Below are positions 14,246 through 23,330 of a DNA stretch of 33,023 nucleotides, piece after piece. The stretch is from Ardenticatenaceae bacterium (GTDB lineage Bacteria > Chloroflexota > Anaerolineae > Promineifilales > Promineifilaceae). Made by a program: the position numbers and the translations under genes. The stretch is from assembly GCA_027054335.1 (NCBI GenBank), contig JALUPA010000258.1:1-33023 (forward strand), written 5' to 3'. Numbering within the stretch: the stretch's first letter is position 1; each line of letters opens with the position of its first letter. Below the pieces are notes generated by a model. It was not told the DNA's origin, made no database searches, and was given only the letters and a program-made list of their open reading frames with translations.

Positions 14246-15169
14246 TCACATTTGACTCAGATATTTTAGTCCATTATCGGGCAAAACGGTAACGAGGACG
14301 CCACGATCCAGGGTGCGGGCCACGTTGACGGTGGCGGCCACGGCCGCAGCCGCGGAGGGGCCGACGAGCAAGCCTTCCTGCCGGGCCAGGATGTGGGTCA
14401 TTTCTTCCGCTTCGGTGCGGGTAACGGTGACGTTGGCGTCGGCGGCCGTTTCGTCGTAGATGGCCGGTTTGACGGCCGTCGCCATATGCTTCATCCCTTT
14501 GATGCCTTCGTGGGCGGTGGCCGGCTGAATGGAGATACACTGCACGGCCGGGTCTTCCTGCTTCAGCCAGAGGGTCGTCCCCATAAAGGTGCCGGCCGAA
14601 CCCAATCCCGTGACGAAATGGGTGATACGGCCGTGCGTTTGCTGCCAGATTTCCGGGGCCATCGTGTGGTAATAGGCCAGCCAGTTTGCCATGTTATCGT
14701 ACTGGTTGGCGTAAAAGAGGCCGGGGTCGGTCTGGGCCATCTGCCGCGCCAGACGCAGCGCGCCGCTGGAGCCTGCCTGGCCGTCGGAGAAGACTAAATC
14801 CACCCCGTACTGGCGCAGGATAGCGATCCGTTCCCGGCTGGCGCTGTCCGGCAAGACCAGCTTGATTTTGTAGCCGCGCGGGATGCCCAGCATGGCGTAG
14901 GCAATGCCCATGTTGCCGGAGGTGGAGTCGAACAGGGTCATGCCCGGCCACAGTTTGCCCTCTTCTTCGGCCGTCTGCATGATCCACAGGGCCGCCCGGT
15001 CTTTGACGGAGCCGCTGGGATTAAACCATTCCGCCTTGGCGTACAGTTCTACCGTGGCGGGCAAGCCGCAGGCTACGGCCGTGCGCGTCAGGCGCAGCAG
15101 AGGGGTATTGCCGACGTGAGTTTCCAGGGTATGGGCGGTTTGGGGGTGAGTTAATTGAGTAATTGTCAT
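14246..15169 (-). CDS. cysM: Cysteine synthase family protein (CysM/CysK type), copy 2
   Basis: The 307-residue protein is clearly a paralogue of the gene at 12144. Marks are PLP Lys56 in NPSGSVKDRAA, TSGNMGIAYAML, and GLGSAGTFMGT in place of the copy 1 GTGGTFTGT cradle. The first codons after ATG (ACAATTACTCAATTAACTC) continue the upstream TAATT word repeat, so the N-terminus TITQL is repeat-derived. No Shine-Dalgarno is visible. Its leader lacks the Cys peptide and attenuator found before copy 1. The two copies probably differ in sulfur donor or in when they are used. Confidence 0.9.
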   Translation of the reverse strand: MTITQLTHPQTAHTLETHVGNTPLLRLTRTAVACGLPATVELYAKAEWFNPSGSVKDRAALWIMQTAEEEGKLWPGMTLFDSTSGNMGIAYAMLGIPRGYKIKLVLPDSASRERIAILRQYGVDLVFSDGQAGSSGALRLARQMAQTDPGLFYANQYDNMANWLAYYHTMAPEIWQQTHGRITHFVTGLGSAGTFMGTTLWLKQEDPAVQCISIQPATAHEGIKGMKHMATAVKPAIYDETAADANVTVTRTEAEEMTHILARQEGLLVGPSAAAAVAATVNVARTLDRGVLVTVLPDNGLKYLSQM

Positions 15170-15205
15170 TTTTGTAATTGGTAATTGGGTAATTGGATAA
15201 TTATG
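15147..15205. repeat. TAATTGGTAATTGGG word repeat spanning a start codon
   Basis: GTTAATTGAGTAATTGTCAT, then GTAATTGGTAATTGGGTAAT and TGGATAATTATGGG. The tract runs across the start codon of cysM copy 2 at 15169. Confidence 0.7.
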
Positions 15206-15256
15206 GGCAGTATAGAGGAAGAGGATCGAGGGTGTCCAGAAGTATGTTGATTATCG

Positions 15257-15292
15257 ATAAAATCTATTATATTTATAAATAAAATCTATTAT
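15257..15292. promoter_or_regulatory. AT-rich direct repeats between divergent genes
   Basis: ATAAAATCTATTAT occurs at 15257-15270 and 15279-15292, exactly 22 nt apart (two helical turns). The flanks TGATTATC and TTATCA are inverted. It lies in the 248-nt gap between cysM copy 2 and the sigma factor gene and may be a regulator binding site. Confidence 0.45.
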
Positions 15293-15305
15293 CAGGCATC
15301 CTACA

Positions 15306-15363
15306 CACCCCATCACCCCATCACCTTGTCACCCTTTCACCTTGTCACCTTGCCACCTTGTCA
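15306..15363. repeat. CACCTTGT / CACCCCAT word repeat
   Basis: CACCCCATCACCCCATCACC, then TTGTCACCCTTTCACC, TTGTCACCTTGCCACC and TTGTC: 7-8-nt words each starting CACC, about seven units, upstream of the sigma factor gene. A following GCAACTTTTT (about 15371) could be an ECF-type -35, but no clear -10 is seen. Confidence 0.65.
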
Positions 15364-15417
15364 GTTCACTTTGCAACTTTTTCGCCTCAACCCGGTACTT
15401 TGTTGTAGGATTAGCAT

Positions 15418-15987
15418 ATGACGCCGGACGATGAGCGTGAATGGGTGCGACGGGCAAAGCAGGGCGATACGGCCGCTTTTGGCGAATTGGCGCGGCGGCA
15501 GCAGACGGCCGTGTTTAACGTTGCCTGGCGCATGTTTGGCCGCCGCGAAGATGCGGAAGACGCGGCGCAGGAGGCGTTCCTGCGGGCGTACAAGGCGCTG
15601 GACAGATTTGACGACTCACGGCCGTTTGCTCCCTGGGTTAAGCGCATCACCGTTAATTTGTGTCTGAACCGGCTGGAAGCGGAAAAGGCGCGCCCCCAGG
15701 TATCGGCAGCGGACATGGGGGCAGCAGGGGAAGACGCCCCGGACATGGACGCCTGGCGGCACGAAACGCCGACGCCGGAACAGACGATGGTACGGCAGGA
15801 ACAAAGCGTCAAATTGCGGCAGGCCATTTTGCAGCTGCCGCCCCACTACCGCGCCGTCATTGAATGTCGCCATTTTCAGGAGATGCGGTATGATGAAATG
15901 GCGGAAGCCCTGGCACGGCCGTTGTCCAGCATCAAGAGCGATCTGTTTCGGGCGCGGAAGATGTTGAAGAAGATGTTGGAGGATTAG
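15418..15987 (+). CDS. ECF (RpoE-like) RNA polymerase sigma factor
   Basis: The 189-residue protein has sigma region 2 (about 8-80, with GDTAAFGELARRQ, DAEDAAQEAFLRAYKALDRFD and FAPWVKRITVNLCLNRL). An acidic linker follows, then region 4 (about 130-185, LPPHYRAVIECRHFQEMRYDEMAEAL, SSIKSDLFRARKML). It belongs to the group-4 sigma factors that direct stress or envelope regulons. The anti-sigma-like membrane protein starts 63 nt downstream, so the pair is a typical sigma/anti-sigma operon. TAGGAT precedes the ATG. Confidence 0.93.
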   Translation: MTPDDEREWVRRAKQGDTAAFGELARRQQTAVFNVAWRMFGRREDAEDAAQEAFLRAYKALDRFDDSRPFAPWVKRITVNLCLNRLEAEKARPQVSAADMGAAGEDAPDMDAWRHETPTPEQTMVRQEQSVKLRQAILQLPPHYRAVIECRHFQEMRYDEMAEALARPLSSIKSDLFRARKMLKKMLED

Positions 15988-16042
15988 AGATTGGGAGATT
16001 AGAGATTAGAGATTGTGGTAAATCTCCAATCGCCAGTCTCCA
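15985..16042. repeat. GAGATTAGAGATTGG word-repeat hairpin
   Basis: GATTAGAGATTGGGAGATTA and further words face TCTCCAATCGCCAGTCTCC (16024-16042). It fills the spacer between sigma and anti-sigma genes and starts on the sigma stop codon. Confidence 0.7.
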
Positions 16043-16050
16043 AAAACCTT

Positions 16051-16596
16051 ATGTTTGACGATACGATTTTACAGGAATATCTGGATGGCGAGCTGGATGA
16101 GGCGCAGCGGCGGGAAGTGGCGGCGCTGCTGGCCGAATCGGCAGAGGCGCGGGCGCAGTTGGCGGAATGGCAGGCGCTGTATGCCGCCTTTACCGAAGTG
16201 ACGGACATACCGCTGACGACAGATTTGGCCGGGAAAGTTGTAGCGCAGCTTGAGGGGCGGGTCACGGCCGTATCTCCTGCCCCTTGGCTGCGTTGGCTGC
16301 TGCTGGCGCAGGCGGCGGTGGTTGGCCTGCTGGTCTGGCAATTTTTGCCTTTGCTGGAGACGTGGTGGGGATACGGCCGTAGCGCCTTCACCGTGCCCCA
16401 ATTCCAACTGCCCGCCTTTGCCGTATGGCAGATGATGACGGGCTGGGGCGCCGCCCTGCTGGCGCGGCTGGACGACTTACCCACATTCAGTCTCCCCCCC
16501 AGCCAATGGTTTCTGGTTTTGGCCGTCGTTTTGATAATCTGGCTGGCCGGCAACCGCCTGCTTTTTACCGCTCAGAATGGAGGTTCTCATGGATGA
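16051..16596 (+). CDS. Putative anti-sigma factor, membrane-anchored
   Basis: The 181-residue protein begins with an anti-sigma-like helical segment (LQEYLDGELDEAQRREVAALL, about 7-47). The His/Cys residues of zinc-binding anti-sigma domains are absent. Two hydrophobic segments follow (about 79-102 and 153-172), with an extracytoplasmic region between. Start 16051 is preferred over an upstream GTG at 16015 that reads through the word repeat. The position right after an ECF sigma gene supports the role. It overlaps the next gene by 8 nt. Confidence 0.75.
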   Translation: MFDDTILQEYLDGELDEAQRREVAALLAESAEARAQLAEWQALYAAFTEVTDIPLTTDLAGKVVAQLEGRVTAVSPAPWLRWLLLAQAAVVGLLVWQFLPLLETWWGYGRSAFTVPQFQLPAFAVWQMMTGWGAALLARLDDLPTFSLPPSQWFLVLAVVLIIWLAGNRLLFTAQNGGSHG

Positions 16597-17077
16597 AATC
16601 ATCGGTCTTGTTTTATTGTTCACCGCCAGCACGGGGGGGACTATTGCCCTGTTGACGCTGCTGCCCTTTTTGCTGCCGGGTAAAACAGAGCGCAGCCGTC
16701 AGGTGATTGGCGCCACGCCGGGGCGGGCATTTATTATCGGGTTGGTTAACTTCCTCTTTTTTGGCGTCATCGCCGCTATTCTGGCCCAAGGCGGGGAGGT
16801 GGCGGGGTTGCTGGCTATTTTTATTTTGCTGGTATTGGCTGCCTTAGCCGCTGTGGGGTTGGGGGGATTGGTCATTTTGCTGCGGGGACGTATTTACCCG
16901 GAGACGTCTGCCGGCCTGCGCCATATGGTGTGGACGGCCGCGTTGCTTACCCTGGGGACGCTGCTGCCATTTGTGGGCTGGTTTATCTTTGCCCCCATTT
17001 TGCTGCTGATCAGTTTGGGGGCGGCCATCATGGTGTTGGTGCAGCGCAGGAAGGGAGCCGCGGATTTGACGGATTAG
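16589..17077 (+). CDS. Small polytopic membrane protein of the sigma operon
   Basis: The 162-residue protein has four or so hydrophobic segments (around residues 3-30, 48-68, 70-98 and 115-155) separated by short basic loops, with no recognisable catalytic motif. ATG 16589 has a GGAGG site 6 nt upstream and overlaps the anti-sigma gene, so the three genes are coupled. It may sense or export something under control of the sigma factor (inference). I do not recognise the family. Confidence 0.7.
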   Translation: MDEIIGLVLLFTASTGGTIALLTLLPFLLPGKTERSRQVIGATPGRAFIIGLVNFLFFGVIAAILAQGGEVAGLLAIFILLVLAALAAVGLGGLVILLRGRIYPETSAGLRHMVWTAALLTLGTLLPFVGWFIFAPILLLISLGAAIMVLVQRRKGAADLTD

Positions 17078-17185
17078 GAGGATTTTTACGAATGAGTGGG
17101 TTGAACCGCACATTCCGGCGGAACTGCGGGGAACCAGACTCGGCAAAGCGGCAGAGGCGAAAATTCTGGGATACGGCCGTGCCGC

Positions 17186-17674
17186 TCAATCAGCCGCCGC
17201 CAGTTCCGGGAATGGATCGCGTTGTGATTTTGGAGGAGGTGAGATTGACGCTTGTCCGTTTTGTTCCCCGGATGGTGCAAAAAACAGCGCGTGGGGTAGT
17301 TGGAAATAGTGCGCCAGTTTATCAATATGTTCTACTGTTAAGCGGCGTTTCCCGTGCAGTACAGCCGAGGCAATGGAATCGGTTTTGAAGATTGGTTGCA
17401 CCAAATCGCGCTGCCGTAATCCTTGTTCTGCCATCAAAGCACGAACCAGGGCGACGCCGCGCAGTTCCATGTCCGGTTCGTGTTCTTCTTCGTACCGTTC
17501 CACCATCATGCCCAGCGTAGTCAGGTAATCCTGTTCGTCCGGCGTCAGATTTCCTTTGTCAATTAACTCGTCAATCTGCGCCACAGTAGCCCAATACTGC
17601 TCATCTGAACTGATGGGGCGGGGCGGGAATACATCTAAAAGTTGTTCATACGTCAACTTAATACCAATCGTCAT
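17186..17674 (-). CDS. higA: HigA-type antitoxin (XRE helix-turn-helix)
   Basis: The 162-residue protein has a C-terminal HTH (about 75-135) with VRALMAEQGLRQRDLVQPIF and HGKRRLTVEHIDKLAHYFQLPHALFF, the typical long HigA form. The N-terminal half (YEQLLDVFPPRPISSDEQYWAT) would bind the toxin. It overlaps the toxin gene by 17 nt, with the toxin first, the characteristic higBA order. An ORF with a good AGGAGG site on the opposite strand (from 17092) lies partly under it. Confidence 0.88.
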   Translation of the reverse strand: MTIGIKLTYEQLLDVFPPRPISSDEQYWATVAQIDELIDKGNLTPDEQDYLTTLGMMVERYEEEHEPDMELRGVALVRALMAEQGLRQRDLVQPIFKTDSIASAVLHGKRRLTVEHIDKLAHYFQLPHALFFAPSGEQNGQASISPPPKSQRDPFPELAAAD

Positions 17675-17957
17675 TTTTCCAAAAACCCTTGCTATAATCC
17701 TTGTGCGTCAAAATATGCCGAATGTAAATGGTTTGCCGCTCGTATTCTATTCGGACAATAAGTCTGTATTTGTTTCCACCGATATTAAAAACAGTCAAAC
17801 GGCTTACCTTATCCGCAGCAGGGTATATCATTCTGACTTCGGAGATGTTTTTCCAGGAAGCATGTTTTGCTCTGGTGTACCATAATTGCAATGTTTGTTG
17901 CGCATCTGGATGTTTTTCCCCGAATTGTCTCAAGGTCACCCGTTTTATGATACGCAT
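17658..17957 (-). CDS. higB: HigB-type toxin (RelE superfamily mRNA interferase)
   Basis: The 99-residue basic protein starts RIIKRVTLRQFGEKHPDA, contains LWYTRAKHASWKNISEVR, VFNIGGNKYRLIVRIEY and YIRHILTHKDYSKG, all HigB markers, with basic catalytic-type residues in the last two segments. HigB toxins cleave mRNA on the ribosome. The perfect palindrome upstream is the probable autoregulatory site. Confidence 0.9.
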   Translation of the reverse strand: MRIIKRVTLRQFGEKHPDAQQTLQLWYTRAKHASWKNISEVRMIYPAADKVSRLTVFNIGGNKYRLIVRIEYERQTIYIRHILTHKDYSKGFWKNDDWY

Positions 17958-17975
17958 GATGATACATTATTGGCA

Positions 17976-18000
17976 AAAGTTTCGCAATTTGCGAAACTTT
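17976..18000. promoter_or_regulatory. Perfect 25-bp palindrome, probable HigA operator
   Basis: AAAGTTTCGCAA, one central T, TTGCGAAACTTT, 19 nt upstream of the higB start codon. The perfect dyad matches binding by a dimeric XRE protein. Confidence 0.75.
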
Positions 18001-18048
18001 TTGCAAGCCTAAAGCAAAACGTTAATTTTTCATCGCCAATGTCCTCAT

Positions 18049-18702
18049 CTAAATCGGGCCAGTGAATCCCGGAACCACCTCTTGATACGTCAGCGTGGTA
18101 ATCGGGATGATTTCTGTGGCGGACGGCGTATAAGCGGAAATTTTCAGGTACTCATTGACGGGACTGCTCTGCAAAATTTGCAAAATCATTTCCCGCGCTT
18201 CGTCAGATAAACCGGCCAGACCTGACAAAGGGAAGCTGCGGAATCCCATTTCCGTTTTTTGCGCCAGCAGAGAGTATTCAAAGAAAATCAGCCCAACCGC
18301 CTGGCGACGTTTTCTATCTACCCGCAGTAAGATATGGTCGTTTAACTCAATTCCTGTCCCTTTTGCTGCCGGGTCAAAGGAGATGTGTAAAGTGTCGCTT
18401 AATTCATCATAGTTTGATGTTGCTTTATTGTTTCTTTTTGATTTGCTATAAAATCGCTGAAAAAATTTATCAATCTGCACATCTTTTGCCTTCCAATTCT
18501 TGCCCCGCGCTTCAATAAGTTTTGCTAATCCCAAGACCGTGCATGGATCAAGGGCTGATAATCGAATGCCATCTTTCCCCGCCGACCAGTATTCTTCTGG
18601 GCCAACAAATCTATTGGAAACAGTGTAATCCATTTCTTCAAGTAATAGCACGCATGGTACTGTAGTATTCCCCGATGCGCTGATATGAATTTTCTCATTC
18701 AT
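18049..18702 (-). CDS. Hypothetical protein with DUF2283-like segment
   Basis: The 217-residue protein has in its middle (about 97-145) a DUF2283-like stretch: NYDELSDTLHISFDPAAKGT, then DHILLRVDRKRRQAVGLIFF. The N-terminal part (residues 1-80) and the C-terminal 60 residues are unassigned. It starts 3 nt after the icmF stop, so it is the last gene of that operon. DUF2283 proteins often accompany small toxin-like or regulatory genes, and no function is known. Codon use resembles neighbouring accessory genes more than icmF (lower GC). Confidence 0.6.
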   Translation of the reverse strand: MNEKIHISASGNTTVPCVLLLEEMDYTVSNRFVGPEEYWSAGKDGIRLSALDPCTVLGLAKLIEARGKNWKAKDVQIDKFFQRFYSKSKRNNKATSNYDELSDTLHISFDPAAKGTGIELNDHILLRVDRKRRQAVGLIFFEYSLLAQKTEMGFRSFPLSGLAGLSDEAREMILQILQSSPVNEYLKISAYTPSATEIIPITTLTYQEVVPGFTGPI

Positions 18703-18705
18703 AAT

Positions 18706-21700
18706 TTACATATTCCGCCGGTACTGGCCGCCCACCTCATACATCGCCTGCGTAATCTGGCCCAGGGAGCAGTACTTGACCGCTTCCATGAGGGACTCGA
18801 ACAGGTTTTCCTGGCGCACGGCCGTATCCCTTAAATCTTCTAACGCCCGCGCTGCCTTCTCCGGGAACCGTTCCTGCAATGCCCGCACCGCCGTAATCTG
18901 CCGCTCCTTCTCCACCTCCGTCGCCCGAATCACCTCTTTGGGGATGATGGTGGGCGAACCTTCGTCCGAGAGGAACGTATTCACGCCCACAATCGGCAGG
19001 TCACCCGAATGCTTCAACTGCTCGTAATAGAGCGACTCCTCCTGAATTTTGCCCCGCTGGTACATCGTCTCCATCGCTCCCAGCACACCGCCCCGCTCCG
19101 TGAGGCGGTCAAACTCCAGCAGGACGGCCTCTTCCACCAGATCGGTTAACTCCTCAATGATGAAAGAGCCTTGCATCGGGTTCTCATTCTTGGCCAGGCC
19201 CAGCTCCTTGTTGATAATCAGCTGGATAGCCATCGCCCGGCGCACCGATTCCTCCGTCGGCGTGGTGATCGCTTCGTCGTAGGCGTTGGTGTGCAGGGAG
19301 TTGCAGTTGTCGTAGATGGCGTAGAGGGCTTGCAGGGTGGTGCGGATGTCGTTGAAGGCGATTTCCTGGGCATGCAGGGAACGGCCGCTCGTCTGGATGT
19401 GGTATTTCAGCTTTTGCGCCCGCTCGTTGGCCTTGTACTTCAGCTTCATCGCCTTGGCCCAGATGCGCCGCGCCACCCGGCCAATCACCGCGTACTCCGC
19501 ATCCTCCCCGTTGGAGAAAAAGAAGGAGAAGTTGGGGGCAAATTTGTTAACGTCCATTCCCCGCGACAAATAATACTCCACAAAAGTAAACCCATTCGCC
19601 AGCGTAAAAGCCAGTTGGCTGATGGGATTGGCCCCCGCCTCGGCGATGTGGTAGCCGGAGATGGAGACGGAGTAGAAGTTGCGCGCGTTGTGGTCAATGA
19701 AATATTGCTGCACGTCCCCCATCAGGCGCAGGCTGAACTCGGTGGAGAAGATGCAGGTGTTTTGCGCCTGGTCTTCTTTGAGGATGTCGGCCTGGACGGT
19801 GCCGCGCACGGTGGACAGGGCGCGCGCCTTGATTTCTTCGTATACGTCGCGGGGCAGCACCATGTCGCCTGTCAGGCCGAGGAGCATCAAGCCCAGGCCG
19901 TCGTTCCCTTCGGGCAGGTTGCCATGGTAACGGGGGCGTTCCAGGCCGCGATCATCGTAAATTTCTCGCAGTTTGGCCTCGACGAGGTGTTCCAAACCGT
20001 GTTCCCGGATGTATAGTTCGCATTGCTGGTCTACGGCCGTATTCATAAAAAACGCCAGCATCGTCGCCGCCGGGCCGTTAATCGTCATACTCACTGAGGT
20101 CGTCGGGTCGCACAGGTTGAAGCCGCTGTAGAGCTTCTTTGCGTCGTCCAAAGTGGCAATGGAGACGCCGGAATTGCCCACCTTGCCGTAAATGTCCGGC
20201 CGGTACGCCGGGTCTTCCCCGTACAGCGTCACCGAATCAAATGCCGTGCTGAGCCGTTTGGCCGGCATCCCCAGAGAGACGTAATGGAAGCGGCGGTTGG
20301 TGCGTTCCGGGCCGCCTTCCCCGGCAAACATGCGCGTCGGGTCTTCGGCCGTCCGCTTGAACGGGTACACCCCGGCCGTGTAAGGAAACTCGCCCGGCAC
20401 ATTCTCCTGCAAATTCCAGCGCAGCACGTCCCCCCAGCCCGCGTACCGGGGCAGCGCCACCTTGGGGATGCGCGTGTGCGACAGCGTCTCCGTCTGCGTC
20501 GGCACGCGAATCTCCCGGCCACGCACCTTGTAGACGAACTCGTCCGCTGCGTAACGCGCCTTTTTCTCCGGCCATGCTTCCAAAATGGCTTGATTGCGCC
20601 GGTCTAATTCCAGGCTGACGTGGTGGTACAGTTCCTCCATCTGCTTGACGAGCCGATCCCTGTCCTCCCAATCTCCCGCCTGCAAGGTTTCGATGGCCTG
20701 CCGGATGCCGTACAGCCGGTTGGCCGTCTTTGCCTGGTCTTCTGTCCACTCATTGTACTGGCGGATTTTCTCCGCGATTTCGCTCAGGTAGCGCGCGCGG
20801 CGGGGCGGAATGACGTAAATTTTCTCCGACGCCTCGTCCGTCGCTTCCAGATGGGGCTGCAAATCCGCCCCCGTGCGCTCGGCCACCGTTTCCATCACCG
20901 CCCGGTACAGCCGGTTCACGCCGGGGTCGTTAAACTGGCTGGCAATTGTGCCGTAGACGGGTAACTCGTCCTCGGCCGTTTGCCACAGGCCGTGATTCCG
21001 CTTGTACTGCTTCTTCACGTCCCGCAGCGCGTCCTCCGCCCCCCGTTTGTCAAATTTATTGATGGCGATCAGGTCGGCGTAATCCAGCATGTCAATTTTT
21101 TCCAGTTGGGTGGCCGCGCCATACTCTGGCGTCATCACGTAGAGCGACACGTCGGAAAAATCCACAATTTCCGTGTCCGACTGGCCAATGCCGGACGTTT
21201 CCAGGATGATCAGGTCGAATTGAGCGGCTTTGAGGATGTTCAACACTTCGGGGATGTGGCGGGAGAGGGCCAGGTTGCTTTGCCGGGTAGCCAGAGAGCG
21301 CATGTAAACCCGGTCATTGTTCACGCTGTTCATGCGGATGCGGTCGCCCAGGAGCGCGCCGCCGGTTTTCCGCTTGGACGGGTCTACGCTGACGATGGCG
21401 ATGCTTTTGTCGGGGAAATCCAGCAGGAAGCGGCGCACTAACTCATCCACCAGCGAGGATTTGCCCGCGCCGCCGGTGCCGGTGATGCCCAGAACGGGGG
21501 GATGGGCCAGCCCTTCCAGGCGCAGATGCACTTCGTCCATGATCGGTTCGACTAAATCGGGCGCGTTTTCTACGGCGGAAATCAGCCGGGCCAGCGCCCG
21601 GTCCGTCACCCATTGATGCACCTGGGGCATGATGGCTGCGCCGCCGTTGCCGTTGCCTCCCATGAAGCCGCCATACGCTTCGTGGATGGCCTGCCGCCAT

Positions 21701-22161
21701 TTGTCCACGTCCAGCCGGCCGGTGGGGAAGTCGGCTTGTTGCAGCAGGTCGTTGATCATCCCTTGCAGGCCCATTTCACGGCCGTCGTCGGGGGAGTAGA
21801 TGCGGGCAATGCCGTAAGCGTGCAGTTCGGCAATTTCGTCCGGCAAAATCGTGCCGCCGCCGCCGCCGAAAATTTTGATGTGGCCGCAGCCTTGTTCCTG
21901 GAGCAGGTCATACATATATTTGAAGAATTCCATGTGCCCGCCTTGGTAGCTGGTGACGGCGATGGCCTGGGCGTCTTCCTGTACGGCCGTGCGCACAATT
22001 TCCCGCGCGCTGCGGTTGTGGCCCAGATGGATTACCTCTGCGCCGGACGCCTGCAAGATGCGGCGCATGATGTTGATCGCCGCGTCGTGCCCGTCAAAAA
22101 GGGATGCGGCCGTGACGATGCGGATTTTGTTTTGCGGTTTGTAAGAGGGGATTTGGTTCAT
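18706..22161 (-). CDS. icmF: IcmF: isobutyryl-CoA mutase fused to B12 domain and MeaB-type GTPase
   Basis: The 1151-residue protein has an N-terminal B12-binding domain with DGHD at 23-26 and FGGGGGT near 98. A G-domain follows with P-loop GTGGAGKSS (228-236), DPSKRKTGG and NKFDKRG, then a linker. The C-terminal mutase TIM barrel contains [19 protein letters not shown] and [16 protein letters not shown]. This order is diagnostic of IcmF. It interconverts isobutyryl-CoA and butyryl-CoA (some pivalyl/isovaleryl-CoA) with adenosylcobalamin, the GTPase guarding cofactor loading. The start codon overlaps the hepT stop by 4 nt, tying it to a toxin-antitoxin pair. A glycine-rich stretch near 164-174 ([11 protein letters not shown]) lengthens the linker. 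Confidence 0.95.
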   Translation of the reverse strand: MNQIPSYKPQNKIRIVTAASLFDGHDAAINIMRRILQASGAEVIHLGHNRSAREIVRTAVQEDAQAIAVTSYQGGHMEFFKYMYDLLQEQGCGHIKIFGGGGGTILPDEIAELHAYGIARIYSPDDGREMGLQGMINDLLQQADFPTGRLDVDKWRQAIHEAYGGFMGGNGNGGAAIMPQVHQWVTDRALARLISAVENAPDLVEPIMDEVHLRLEGLAHPPVLGITGTGGAGKSSLVDELVRRFLLDFPDKSIAIVSVDPSKRKTGGALLGDRIRMNSVNNDRVYMRSLATRQSNLALSRHIPEVLNILKAAQFDLIILETSGIGQSDTEIVDFSDVSLYVMTPEYGAATQLEKIDMLDYADLIAINKFDKRGAEDALRDVKKQYKRNHGLWQTAEDELPVYGTIASQFNDPGVNRLYRAVMETVAERTGADLQPHLEATDEASEKIYVIPPRRARYLSEIAEKIRQYNEWTEDQAKTANRLYGIRQAIETLQAGDWEDRDRLVKQMEELYHHVSLELDRRNQAILEAWPEKKARYAADEFVYKVRGREIRVPTQTETLSHTRIPKVALPRYAGWGDVLRWNLQENVPGEFPYTAGVYPFKRTAEDPTRMFAGEGGPERTNRRFHYVSLGMPAKRLSTAFDSVTLYGEDPAYRPDIYGKVGNSGVSIATLDDAKKLYSGFNLCDPTTSVSMTINGPAATMLAFFMNTAVDQQCELYIREHGLEHLVEAKLREIYDDRGLERPRYHGNLPEGNDGLGLMLLGLTGDMVLPRDVYEEIKARALSTVRGTVQADILKEDQAQNTCIFSTEFSLRLMGDVQQYFIDHNARNFYSVSISGYHIAEAGANPISQLAFTLANGFTFVEYYLSRGMDVNKFAPNFSFFFSNGEDAEYAVIGRVARRIWAKAMKLKYKANERAQKLKYHIQTSGRSLHAQEIAFNDIRTTLQALYAIYDNCNSLHTNAYDEAITTPTEESVRRAMAIQLIINKELGLAKNENPMQGSFIIEELTDLVEEAVLLEFDRLTERGGVLGAMETMYQRGKIQEESLYYEQLKHSGDLPIVGVNTFLSDEGSPTIIPKEVIRATEVEKERQITAVRALQERFPEKAARALEDLRDTAVRQENLFESLMEAVKYCSLGQITQAMYEVGGQYRRNM

Positions 22162-22502
22162 TTTTCAGCTTCTTCCAACATCTGGGAAACAACTTCGTAA
22201 AGGGGCATTAAATCTCGCTCAATGGTTTCCCAAACTCTTGTCAAACTAACAACGTGGTAGCCATGAATGAGTTTGTCGCGCATTCCGGCTACGGCAATCC
22301 AGGGAATTTGAGGGTAACGGGCGCGTTCTGATTGAGGGATATGTTTTGTGGCTTCGCCAATAATTTCCAAAGCGCGGATAACGGCGTATGTTTTTTCATC
22401 GTCACTCTGGAAAGTATCAAAATCCACGCCGGCAACGAATTTCTGTATTTTTTCAATGGAATCCAGAATATCACGCAAATAATCGGTGAACAATCTCGTC
22501 AT
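22158..22502 (-). CDS. hepT: HepT-like toxin (DUF86, HEPN RNase)
   Basis: The 114-residue helical protein has the HEPN motif RDKLIHGY (Arg-x4-His-x-Tyr), plus [14 protein letters not shown] upstream, both characteristic of HepT. Family members are RNases neutralised by MntA through AMPylation of the motif Tyr. It overlaps mntA and icmF by 4 nt each. Confidence 0.92.
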   Translation of the reverse strand: MTRLFTDYLRDILDSIEKIQKFVAGVDFDTFQSDDEKTYAVIRALEIIGEATKHIPQSERARYPQIPWIAVAGMRDKLIHGYHVVSLTRVWETIERDLMPLYEVVSQMLEEAEK

Positions 22503-22810
22503 ATCGCTTTGGCCTCAGCCAGAATACGTTTGCCAATATCGGGTTTGAGCGTGTCCCGTTCTACCAGGTCCACCTTGACGCCCAATAAATCACTTAACTC
22601 ATATTCCAACTGGATAAATTGCAGTAAGGTAAGATGAGGATTGTCAAACGTTACCAGGATATCCAAATCGCTCTCGCCGTCTTGCTCGGCGCGGACGTAG
22701 GAACCGAAGAGCCACAAGTCGCGCACGCCGTATTGCCGGCGCAGTTCCGGCAAGGCATTTTGGATGGTACGGGTGATCCCCGTCAGTGATTTTTCGTTTT
22801 GTTTGTCCAT
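22499..22810 (-). CDS. mntA: MntA-type nucleotidyltransferase antitoxin
   Basis: The 103-residue minimal nucleotidyltransferase has GSYVRAEQDGESDLDILV (GSx10DxD) and a third acidic residue in VKVDLVE. It AMPylates HepT in characterised pairs. GGAGG 9 nt upstream supports the start. Confidence 0.92.
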   Translation of the reverse strand: MDKQNEKSLTGITRTIQNALPELRRQYGVRDLWLFGSYVRAEQDGESDLDILVTFDNPHLTLLQFIQLEYELSDLLGVKVDLVERDTLKPDIGKRILAEAKAI

Positions 22811-22871
22811 GGTTGCAGCCTCCAGCTAATAGGGGTTTATTTTGTGGGAGATAAAAGTGCGGCTTGTCACT

Positions 22872-22900
22872 TCTATAATTTATACAGGCTGTTCTCACAA
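22872..22900 (-). promoter_or_regulatory. Promoter of the mntA-hepT-icmF operon
   Basis: On the minus strand TTGTGA (+ 22895-22900), a 17-bp spacer and TATAGA (+ 22872-22877), about 60 nt before mntA. Confidence 0.5.
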
Positions 22901-22922
22901 TTCTTTGGCGAAGCTTATTGCA

Positions 22923-23174
22923 CTATGCAAATATGGCAACTGGAACCGAGCGCGGTTCGGCCATTGATTGCCGGTGCAGCTTGATGCGCTCGATTTCATG
23001 TAGAGTTTCTGCTGTCAGATAGCTTTCGCCGCAATGGGGGCAGCTTATCACGGGAACATTCTCGATAACGAGCAGATTTTCCCCTTCTCCGTAACTGCGA
23101 GAAATATAGTGCATTTCTGCCCCTTCTTGGCCACAAATGTCACATATAAGTGTTGAATTTTTTGTTTGATTCAT
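22923..23174 (-). CDS. YgiT-type zinc-finger protein (orphan antitoxin-like)
   Basis: The 83-residue protein has two Cys pairs (CDICG and CPHCG) spaced as in the N-terminal zinc domain of MqsA/YgiT proteins, and a short C-terminal helix without the HTH domain of full MqsA. GGAAGG upstream supports ATG 23174; a longer start at 23249 lacks a site. YgiT-type proteins usually follow a toxin such as a DUF4258 protein. None is seen next to it, so it is an orphan or remnant. Confidence 0.8.
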   Translation of the reverse strand: MNQTKNSTLICDICGQEGAEMHYISRSYGEGENLLVIENVPVISCPHCGESYLTAETLHEIERIKLHRQSMAEPRSVPVAIFA

Positions 23175-23308
23175 TATACCTTCCAGAGACTTTCTTGTTT
23201 GCCTGTGCATTTTGTAACCATCAGATGTTACGAGGTTATTGTAGCACAACTTTAGGGGAGGTTACGGCCGTTGCCTAAGCAGCTTCTCAGTCCCATTGAT
23301 TATTCTTC

Positions 23309-23328
23309 TGGTATTATATAAAATACCA
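23309..23328. promoter_or_regulatory. 20-bp palindrome at the PIN/RHH operon start
   Basis: TGGTATT, spacer ATATAA, AATACCA, ending 2 nt before the start codon. It contains a TATAAAAT -10-like element and is probably the antitoxin operator. Little room is left for a ribosome site, so the toxin may be poorly translated. Confidence 0.55.
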
Positions 23329-23330
23329 TT

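Noticed and set aside
11243-16042. Tandem repeats as a possible CRISPR array
   Set aside because: Units are 7-11 nt, directly adjacent, without unique spacers, and no cas genes are present.
17092-17388. Plus-strand ORF of 98 codons with a strong AGGAGG site before ATG 17092
   Set aside because: Most of it is antisense to higA, and its residues resemble no family. The good ribosome site may be the remnant of a fourth gene of the sigma operon cut by the higBA insertion, but this is too weak to annotate.
19171-20016. Long plus-strand ORF (281 codons) opposite icmF
   Set aside because: It is a shadow of icmF with low-complexity V/G/Q/H-rich composition and no family resemblance.
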